Source: Actinomycetota bacterium (GTDB lineage: Bacteria > Actinomycetota > Acidimicrobiia > Acidimicrobiales > JAMDDE01). Taken from it: a stretch of DNA of 40,351 nucleotides. The stretch covers positions 1 to 40,351 of the forward strand of contig JAMDDE010000036.1 in NCBI GenBank assembly GCA_023489235.1, in the 5' to 3' direction. This document shows, in pieces, positions 34,368 through 40,351 of the stretch; position 1 is the first letter of the stretch; each line of letters starts with the position of its first letter. The position numbers and the translations under genes are program-made. The notes beneath the pieces were generated by a model, which was not told where the DNA came from, did no database searches, and saw only the letters and a list, made by a program, of their open reading frames with translations.

Positions 34368-35975
34368 ATGAGACAGTCATCCGATTACGATGCCGTCTTC
34401 ATTGGCAGTGGCATCAACTCCTTGGTAGGAGCTGCACTGCTTGCTCATGAAGGATGGCAGGTATGCGTACTGGAGCGCAATGACTACTTAGGCGGCGCTA
34501 TACGCACAGCGGAGATAACCACAAAGGGGTTCCTTCATGAAGTCTTCAGCTGCTGGCACCCTTTGTTCTTCATCTCCGAAGCATATGCCGCGCTCGGTAG
34601 TGAGCTGCAACAACAAGGTCTGTCCTACGCTAGCTCTGACCTAGTAACTGCCACTCTGTATCCAGATGGACAATCGGTAATCATGCAACGTTCACTAGAA
34701 AGAACCATGAACGAGCTGGAGAGGTGTGCTCTCGGTGATGGGCGTGCATGGCAGCAGGATTTGAATGATTTTGAACGAGCATCCTCCATAGGATTTAAAC
34801 TGCTCAGTGCAGAGTTAGCATCACCTGCAGGAGCGATGCTAGCATTACGGGCAGGCCTACAGTTCCACGGTATTCGTGGTGTAATTGCCTATGCAGCCTC
34901 GCTCTTGCAGACGAGCCGAGATTGGTTGCAGGAAACCTTCAGCTCACCTAAGACACGGGGTCTGTTCTCGCCTTGGGTGCTGCATACAGGAGTTGGCCCA
35001 GATGCTGCTTCGTCCGGATTCATGAACCGCGCTATCGCCGCTGTACTGCAAAACACGGGTTTGCCTGTCCCTTTGGGAGGCGGATCGAAGTTGGTCGATG
35101 CTTTAGTCCAAGTGATAACCGATCACCACGGTGCCTGTGTGACCAACAGCGAAGTGCAACAAATTATCGTAAGCGGTGGTAGAGCCTTGGGGGTGCGTTT
35201 GAACAACAAGGATATAATCACGGCCAAACGAGCTGTGGTATGCAACGTAACCCCACCGGATCTCTATGGTCGACTCCTGAGTGAGACCACAGTCCCTCAA
35301 CACCTCCAAACCGAGGCCAAGCGCTTCCGATTCAGCACAAGAGCAGGGATGCAAGTCCACTACGCTCTTTCCAGAGAACCACAATGGGAAGGTGACGAAA
35401 GACTCGCGAAGGTGCCTGTCATCCATCTCACCCCTGGTCTTGATGGTGTCTCCAGAGCGGTCAACCAAGCTGAACGAGGACTCCTGCCAGCCATTCCAAC
35501 TATAGTATGTGGCCAACCTGCAGCAGTAGATCCTACCCGTGTACCAGCTGGTAACTCAATGCTATGGATCCAGCTTCAAGAGGTGCCCAGTATCCCCCAG
35601 GGGGATGGTCGGGACGAGATAGATACGAACAACGGAGTTTGGACAGAGTCATTGCGCGAACGTTATGCCGACCGCATCCAAGCCATACTCTCCATGCATA
35701 TCAAGGACTTCGAATCTTCGATCATCTCCCGTGTAGCTTTTTCTCCAGCAGACATTGAAGCGAGTAATCCCAACTTGCGCGGGGGAGACATCTACAGTGG
35801 CTCATGTGCCTTGGATCAAAACTTCATATGGAGACCCCGACCACGACTGACAGGTCACAAGACCTTCATCAAATCCCTTTATCATATAGGAGCCAGTACC
35901 CATCCAGGACCTGGCCTAGGTGCTGGATCTGGCATCATCATCGCTAAGGAACTACTAGGCAAAAAGCAGCTTTAG
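34368..35975 (+). CDS. Phytoene-dehydrogenase-like FAD oxidoreductase, copy 2
   Basis: Paralogue of the gene at 24359-25996 and the only long intact plus-strand gene. The FAD fold is 'DAVFIGSGINSLVGAALLAH' and the C-terminal motif is 'LYHIGASTHPGPGLGAGSGI'. The shared segments 'WVLHTGVGPDAASSGFMN' and 'VPLGGGSKLVDALVQVITD' correspond to 'WGLHLDFGPDVSGGAVF' and 'SVAEGGASRLVSALCSLITD' in copy 1. I start at the ATG at 34368; a TTG at 34338 is in frame but has no better site. 535 residues. It is divergent from the F420-type gene. Confidence 0.86.
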   Translation: MRQSSDYDAVFIGSGINSLVGAALLAHEGWQVCVLERNDYLGGAIRTAEITTKGFLHEVFSCWHPLFFISEAYAALGSELQQQGLSYASSDLVTATLYPDGQSVIMQRSLERTMNELERCALGDGRAWQQDLNDFERASSIGFKLLSAELASPAGAMLALRAGLQFHGIRGVIAYAASLLQTSRDWLQETFSSPKTRGLFSPWVLHTGVGPDAASSGFMNRAIAAVLQNTGLPVPLGGGSKLVDALVQVITDHHGACVTNSEVQQIIVSGGRALGVRLNNKDIITAKRAVVCNVTPPDLYGRLLSETTVPQHLQTEAKRFRFSTRAGMQVHYALSREPQWEGDERLAKVPVIHLTPGLDGVSRAVNQAERGLLPAIPTIVCGQPAAVDPTRVPAGNSMLWIQLQEVPSIPQGDGRDEIDTNNGVWTESLRERYADRIQAILSMHIKDFESSIISRVAFSPADIEASNPNLRGGDIYSGSCALDQNFIWRPRPRLTGHKTFIKSLYHIGASTHPGPGLGAGSGIIIAKELLGKKQL

Positions 35976-36195
35976 AAGTTGCTCCAAAGGCAGGGTTTCC
36001 TGCTGGAGAAGTCATGGAATATATGACGAGGCACTTTAGATACTTTTGAACGCTCAGCGACCGCAGCCCCCGTCCGTGAGGGCGTGGTCAAGGTCGCCAG
36101 TGGTGTCATAACCCTGTGTTGTCATTGCCATAACTGTCGTAGCTTCTATTATGGACTATCATCTCGAAATTACAACGATGTGATACATTTTTGTT

Positions 36196-37410
36196 GTGGG
36201 TGCTGTGAGAACAGCAGTTGTGCCAATATCTCTATCCGGTGCTGATTATCGTATAGCACACCACTCTGCCCATCACTCAGCCATTCTCTGGAACCAGGCC
36301 GTGGACTGGGTCCATGCCGAATGGAAAGCCAAGAGGTCACCAGGTAAGTACGATATTCAATTTATCTCATGTCCTTGCCAAAGAAGCATCGTCCACTACA
36401 TGCTCATACAACTGAGATGATCTCTCATGATTTGTACGAGGCAATCAAGACATCCAGAACCAATCGTAGAAATGGAATGAAGCTACGTGCTCTCTGGCGT
36501 AAGAAGAACTACCGCCCACTGTCGTTCTCGAAAGGGTATGGTTGGAGAATCACCAACAACAAACTAAAACTTTCCCTTGGTAGATGAAGGAATCATCAAC
36601 CCAATGACTCTTGCTACCTGGGTGGATGAACACACAGTTGACGTTACGGTCATAAACGGCAGGGAAGGTAAAGCCATCAAGCGGTTGCGGAACAAGTCGA
36701 TCGGCTCCATCCAGAAAAAACTCTCCAGAACAAAGAACGGCTCCAAAGATCACCGTAGGTTGATGGCTGCAAAAAAGAAGATCCAGGCCAAGACCAAATA
36801 CAGACTCCAAGACTTTGATCATCAGGTAGCTCGTAAAGCAGCCAACCACATCATTGCTCACAACAGTGGTCGTCTCGTATATGGAGATATACGGGGTATA
36901 GAACAAAAGACCAAGGAGCACAGAAGGGTTGGTTCTCACCAACGCCAACAACTATCAAAGTGGTCAAGAGGTCGACAGGAACGTTATGTAAATAAGAATA
37001 CAGGCTTTAAAGGAGAGTATCTAGACGAAGCTAGATCTACAAAGACCTGCCCAGCGTGTGGAGCACGCAACCGACCTACTGGTCGGGACTACCGGTGCAA
37101 GAATCCCAGTTGTGGGTTTGTTTGTCACCGCGATGCCCTAGGAGCAATCAACATCCTACAAAAGGCAATACATGGGACTTATGTCCCGATAGGACAGGAT
37201 GTCAAGATCTGTGTCAGATATCTCCGAGCTGTCAAACGTTGGACAAAAGACCAACGTTTGGCACACCGCAAGGTGCAACGCCGTAAGGCTAGAGCTCTGA
37301 GTAGTGCCCAGAACCGGGCCTCGTCGAGAGAGATCTCGACGAGCAAGCAAAGACAAGCCCAATCATTAACCAGTCCCTTGGGACTAGACCAGTTAGTCGT
37401 GATGGCGTGA
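36196..37410 (+). pseudogene. tnpB: tnpB, broken by frameshift and internal deletion
   Basis: RNA-guided nuclease gene of an IS605-type element. The N-terminus is in one frame (36196-about 36360, 'SAILWNQAVDWVHAEWKAKR'), continues in another (about 36360-36587, 'GWRITNNKLKLSLGR'), and the rest returns to the first frame from about 36577. LSLG joins directly to VDEGIINPMTL, so roughly 60-80 residues that normally separate these blocks seem deleted. The RuvC-I Asp is in VDEGI, the RuvC-II position reads YGDIRGI rather than the usual Glu motif, the zinc finger is CPACG...CKNPSCGF, and RuvC-III is HRDALGAINI. It cannot make a full protein. Confidence 0.88.
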
Positions 37411-37485
37411 GGAAGGTGATGTCAAGCAACTCCAACCGAGCGGATGGGTCAGAAGATCTGTCCGTAAGGGCGGGGAGGTTCACAG
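37411..37485 (+). ncRNA. Possible guide (omega) RNA 3' region of the tnpB element
   Basis: In tnpB elements the guide RNA scaffold covers the end of tnpB and the right end, and the guide is the flanking DNA. Here the right end would be near GGGCGGGGAGGTTCAC (about 37478). This is inference from family architecture; with tnpB broken it is probably inactive. Confidence 0.3.
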
Positions 37486-37502
37486 TATTGCGTGAGGAAA
37501 AA

Positions 37503-37554
37503 TTCTCCTAGAGTAGTGCTCACTATAATCTCCTAGAGTGGTGCTCGCTATAAT
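37503..37554. repeat. Tandem 25-bp direct repeat
   Basis: TCTCCTAGAGTAGTGCTCACTATAA is followed directly by a copy with two substitutions (AGTGG, CTCGC). It lies just outside the right end of the tnpB element and before the luciferase-like fragment. Confidence 0.75.
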
Positions 37555-37605
37555 ATGGTGGACTCAAGTATAAATTCACTTTCATCTCTGGACATCTATC
37601 GATAG

Positions 37606-37977
37606 TCCTGTGCAGACCATGGCTGTGCTCCTCACATAGTCTGGATTCACGTTGGTTATCTCGATGAAAATCGTGAAACAGCTATTCGGAAAGGAGAAAG
37701 TTGGCGCAAAAGTTTTTCGGTTGGCAACGCATCTCCACTACTAGAGGGCAATGAACTAGCGCCTGCTGAGGAACTACTCATCACCGGATATGGGTTCTAT
37801 GCATCCGGCATAATAGAAGACCTGGCCAGAGTGGATTATGATGAGATAACCCGTCAAGGAACTGTATGGATGGGCACTCCAGATGGCATAGTGGCTAATA
37901 TCCAAGAAGTTATCGAGGTTTATCCAGGATTAACTGAAATAGATATTACTGCTAATGCCGGAGGATATAGTTACTGA
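37606..37977 (+). pseudogene. C-terminal fragment of a luciferase-like (LLM) oxidoreductase
   Basis: A 123-codon open frame with no ATG near its beginning, opened by a stop at 37603-37605 and closed by TGA. It reads 'WIHVGYLDENRETAIRKGES', then 'RQGTVWMGTPDGIVANIQEV' and ends 'ITANAGGYSY'. The order matches the C-terminal third of LLM flavoproteins, where a 'G(T/S)P..V...I' segment follows a tyrosine/aspartate-rich region. The N-terminal two thirds, including the flavin site, are gone. Its 5' break lies beside tandem repeats and the decayed tnpB element. Confidence 0.6.
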
Positions 37978-38159
37978 TGTCAATAAAAATACAAGAGATA
38001 TTCCATAACTACGTAATGCCATATTTCCATAATATATAGCTTGATTCTTGTAAGAACTATACTTCAGTAATAATATGAATCCAAATAAGCCATCGACATG
38101 ATCAAAATCTTTGAACTCAAGGAGGATATCGTTGCAACTTGAGGACTAGCGAACATTAC

Positions 38160-38200
38160 GTGTTAGTGTTGACATGTGTAATAATTGTTAACACTAACAC
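38160..38200. repeat. 11-bp perfect inverted repeat GTGTTAGTGTT...AACACTAACAC
   Basis: Arms are at 38160-38170 and 38190-38200 with a 19-bp spacer, 34 bp past the fdhD stop. The spacer is AT-rich and contains TGTTAA-like words. It could be the fdhD terminator or an operator for a lost plus-strand gene; a good ribosome-site-like AAGGAGG at about 38120 has only a few sense codons after it. Confidence 0.55.
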
Positions 38201-38233
38201 ATAATAACTATTAACATATCGTAACAACAATCA

Positions 38234-39046
38234 TCAAGCAAGGATTATATTATCAAAACCGCTGTAAACGACTCCCTTCCCGTCGCGAACAAAACCGCAT
38301 ACGGTCACGTCATAGCTACTAGCTAGCTCCAAGGCTAGCGAGGAAGGGCTTCCGACTCCAACTATAAACGGACATCCAGCAGCTATAGCCTTTTGCACGA
38401 GCTCAAAGGAGATACGCCCACTTACACAAAGAATATATGATCTCAATGGAAGCATGTCACGCATAGATGCCCATCCAACTACTTTGTCCATAGCGTTGTG
38501 ACGCCCAACGTCTTCACGCACACACAGTAAATCTCCATCAAGTGTGAACAAGCTTACTCCGTGTAGGCCCCCTGTAGAGTTGAAACCAGCTTGGTAATTA
38601 CGCATTGTATCAGGAAGTCGAAGTATGACCTCATAACTTACCTTATCAGAAAGGACAATCGCGGGTAGGTGCTGTCGTATTTCTTCAATTGTTTTCTTCC
38701 CGCATATACCACACGCGGATGACATGAACGAATACCTCTGCAAAGAGGTAGAATTAAAATTCATAGCAGAGACTTCTATGATATTTGATGCGAGGTAATC
38801 TGAAAATTTTAGATCAATAACTTGAATACCTTCGGATATACAGAACCCTTTTACTAACTCCTCATCATGACCAGGAGTACGCATCGTGATAACCAAGGGT
38901 AGTCCATTGCAACGAATCTCAAGCGGCTCCTCTATAGCAATTTTATCGAAATCTCTATCCCGTGCTGATATATCTCTTACCTGGACCTCTTTGCTCAAGT
39001 AAGGAGAAGGAGCCAACCCATCCTGTAGTAAATAGCTCATTTTCAT
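38234..39046 (-). CDS. fdhD: FdhD, sulphur carrier for formate dehydrogenase maturation
   Basis: Transfers sulphur from a cysteine desulphurase to the bis-MGD molybdenum cofactor of formate dehydrogenases (family knowledge). The two essential cysteines are C112 and C115 in SACGICGKK. 'EEPLEIRCNGLPLVITMRTP' and 'DEELVKGFCISEG' form the N-terminal signature, and 'CVREDVGRHNAMDKVVGWA' and 'CVSGRISFELVQKA' the C-terminal one. I start at the ATG at 39046 (270 residues); a TTG 7 codons upstream is in frame, and the ribosome site is weak. No formate dehydrogenase is present in the window. Its base composition is AT-richer than the catabolic genes. Confidence 0.93.
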   Translation of the reverse strand: MKMSYLLQDGLAPSPYLSKEVQVRDISARDRDFDKIAIEEPLEIRCNGLPLVITMRTPGHDEELVKGFCISEGIQVIDLKFSDYLASNIIEVSAMNFNSTSLQRYSFMSSACGICGKKTIEEIRQHLPAIVLSDKVSYEVILRLPDTMRNYQAGFNSTGGLHGVSLFTLDGDLLCVREDVGRHNAMDKVVGWASMRDMLPLRSYILCVSGRISFELVQKAIAAGCPFIVGVGSPSSLALELASSYDVTVCGFVRDGKGVVYSGFDNIILA

Positions 39047-39067
39047 ACAATCCAACTCAATATGCAA

Positions 39068-40152
39068 ATGTACAAGGGAGATTATACAAGAATACCTATA
39101 GGCAAGTTCACTTGCAGGCCATCATATCACTATCACCTCGAGATCGGCCATGCGCTCTCTCCCTCCCCTACTCCGGCCAACCTAGCTACTGAAAGCCTTA
39201 TCCGGATGAGTGTCTGTACAAAGGATGGCAAAGAACAGTGCAAAGTACCAATCAAGTCTAAGCAGATTGCTATGAGGAACGTACCTTTGTCTTGAGTAAT
39301 TACAGTAACAACAACGAGAACTACTAGTACAATTGGTCCTAAAGTTATTGCCACACCCAAAAAAGAAAAGCATAAATCCCCTTGCATCAACAGCTCTAGA
39401 CTTCCCCTGCTACACCACCTTTGCATAGTGAAGTTATAATAATAGTAAAAAATAGTAAGTATATTGGTAACAATAAAAACTAAGCAATAAAGGCTATCTG
39501 TAGCCTATCAAAGCTAACATTTAATTTTCCTCTATATGCTCATTGTACGAGAAGTATGATAGTGACTCCACCTACAATTGAATATCCGATTGCTACTGTA
39601 GATAAAGTAAGCATTCCCCAAAAAGATGTGCCTTTACTACCATCACGATAAAACCGTTATATACTATGACTACTAGGTAGAATATAAGTGCAATAATATC
39701 AAGTATATCTTTCACATATTAGATATACTTAAGCCAAGGTATCTTAATTTATATACTGCACCAAAAGTTAAGAATAGCGACATAACTAATAGCTCTCATG
39801 TAATCCAAGAAGTTCTCTACTGTCTAATAGCATTTAGGCTGTCTAATAGCAGTTAGGAATCTTTCTGAACAGTTCAGATATAGTAGATGAGCAGTGCTTT
39901 CCCAAATACCTACTATAAACAGTGCAATAGCAGATACTGATATCGACCTGGCAAAATAAGAGATAAAAAATGTTCCTGCTTCAACGTCCTGAAAAAGCTA
40001 TAGCAATTAATCAGCTCTACTCACCTCGTGGTTAGTATCCAACTAGAAATTTATTGCTCGAAACAACTAGTCTTTTATAAGCTATTGAGATCCTTCTAAC
40101 ATTATGGAGCTAGTATATATTAAATAAAGTTATTTCTAATCGATTATTCTGC
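39068..40152 (-). pseudogene. AT-rich stretch with decayed small membrane-protein frames
   Basis: No intact gene is evident over 1.1 kb. The minus strand holds a chain of short hydrophobic frames: 39824-about 39998 ('SISVSAIALFIVGIWESTAH', no start); 39712-39783 (ATG, 'SLFLTFGAVYKLRYLGLS'), whose stop overlaps a GTG at 39715 opening 'DILDIIALIFYLVVIVYNG'; a one-base shift then gives 'DGSKGTSFWGMLTLSTVAIG' and 'GGVTIILLVQ', ending at about 39543. Further on come 'FLLLPIYLLFFTIIITSL' (about 39420-39480) after a stop, and 'LGVAITLGPIVLVVLVVVTV' within 39133-39426. They look like remnants of a set of membrane subunits; the family is not recognised. Confidence 0.35.
39820..39857. repeat. Tandem 19-bp direct repeat
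   Basis: CTGTCTAATAGCATTTAGG (39820-39838) and CTGTCTAATAGCAGTTAGG (39839-39857) stand head to tail at the end of one of the decayed membrane frames. Confidence 0.8.
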
Positions 40153-40279
40153 TTAAAAATAAAGCGGGTATTTCCCTCCATAGAATACAACTGGTTCAGT
40201 ACCCAACTCCTCAAGAGGTCGCCATGCATCTCTCTCTTGTAATAGTTTATTTGATTTACTCTGTGGATCATTCAAATTT
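40153..40279 (-). pseudogene. C-terminal tail of a gene cut by an IS605-type element
   Basis: The minus frame is open from the element end to a TAA at 40153-40155 and reads 'NDPQSKSNKLLQERDAWRPL', then 'ELGTEPVVFYGGKYPLYF'. It looks like the natural end of a protein but has no start, because the element end at about 40280 interrupts it. The family is not recognised. Its position upstream of the decayed membrane frames and fdhD makes a redox-complex subunit conceivable, without direct evidence. Confidence 0.45.
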
Positions 40280-40351
40280 TGACATCCTCCCCACGGCTAA
40301 AGCCGGGGGATTCCGACGTATTGCCATCGCTGTCTCGCCAGTAGCCCGGAT
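40280..40351 (-). mobile_element. Right end of an IS200/IS605-family element, continuing beyond the window
   Basis: Read on the minus strand the window ends GGAATCCCCCGGCTTTAGCC, then GTGGGGAGGATGTC. This is the familiar right-end sequence of tnpB-type IS605 elements, with the hairpin CCCC-GGCT-TT-AGCC-GGGG at about 40289-40309. The tnpB gene and the rest of the guide RNA should lie to the right, outside the window. The DNA just left of the end (minus strand AAAATTTGAATGATCC) would be the guide segment if the element is active. Confidence 0.75.

Larger units (their letters stand above)
36050..37485 (+). mobile_element. Decayed IS200/IS605-family (IS1341-type) element
   Basis: A tnpB remnant is flanked by related subterminal sequences: CCGTCCGTGAGGGCGTGG near 36071 on the left and CTGTCCGTAAGGGCGGGGAGG near 37469 on the right. 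The right one resembles the G-rich ends of tnpB-only elements, which overlap the 3' end of the guide RNA. On the left, GCGACC...GGTCGC could pair. There is no tnpA, and the boundaries are approximate. Confidence 0.7.

Noticed and set aside
37503-37554. CRISPR-like repeats
   Set aside because: Only two head-to-tail units with no spacers; a tandem duplication.
38076-38143. Short leader-peptide ORFs with an AAGGAGG site
   Set aside because: The frames end after 8 to 14 codons and no gene follows on the plus strand; probably relics or chance.
38234-39046. FdhD as maturation factor of the Cox-type hydroxylase
   Set aside because: FdhD serves bis-MGD enzymes of the formate dehydrogenase type; xanthine-oxidase-family enzymes use a different cofactor and XdhC-like proteins.

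Overview
The window is about 40 kb of a bacterial chromosome. It is roughly half G+C over most of its length and clearly AT-richer from about 37.5 kb to the right edge. An F420-type luciferase-like oxidoreductase, a FadR-type GntR regulator, a CoxLMS-type molybdenum hydroxylase and a secreted protein with an 'RICDTR' motif point to an actinomycete, possibly a mid-GC Acidimicrobiia. This placement is inference; there is no rRNA or other marker gene here.

Almost everything from 0.7 to 34.0 kb lies on the minus strand and forms one large catabolic region. Read in transcription order, a unit at 34.0-24.4 kb encodes an F420-type oxidoreductase, an M20 hydrolase, an FAH-family hydrolase, an M24 protein, a homocitrate-synthase-like lyase/synthase, a ketopantoate-reductase-like dehydrogenase, a second M24 protein that lacks metal ligands, and a phytoene-dehydrogenase-like FAD enzyme. 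A paralogue of the last is transcribed divergently at 34.4-36.0 kb. Next come a GntR/FadR regulator coupled to a second ketopantoate-reductase-like gene (24.2-22.4 kb), then CoxM-CoxS-CoxL-CoxG (21.7-17.1 kb). A CoA-thioester block follows: a hydroxycinnamoyl-CoA hydratase/lyase homologue, an acyl-CoA dehydrogenase, a quinone-oxidoreductase-like MDR, an enoyl-CoA hydratase and a PaaK-like ligase (17.0-11.6 kb). After it lie a 2-oxoacid dehydrogenase E1alpha-E1beta-E2 (11.5-8.5 kb), a complete Liv-type ABC importer (8.4-3.1 kb), an opine-dehydrogenase-like gene and a 3-hydroxyacyl-CoA dehydrogenase (2.9-0.7 kb). Many neighbours overlap by 4 bp (ATGA/GTGA). The plausible joint job is uptake of an organic or amino acid, oxidative attack by the Mo and FAD/F420 enzymes, hydrolytic opening, CoA activation and beta-oxidation-like shortening. 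The substrate cannot be read from sequence.

The motif TGATCAAATA recurs at promoter-like sequences in front of three of these units (livH, E1alpha and the F420-enzyme unit), with a weaker form before the PaaK-like gene. It may be a shared operator.

The right end (36-40.35 kb) is degraded accessory DNA: an IS200/IS605-type tnpB with frameshifts and an internal deletion, a headless luciferase-like fragment, an intact fdhD, a run of decayed small membrane-protein frames, and a gene tail cut by the end of a second IS605-type element that leaves the window. The left edge holds the start of a secreted protein running out of the window. Short in-frame or near-tandem duplications recur throughout, mostly at gene ends and in leaders. 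No tRNA, rRNA or CRISPR array was seen.
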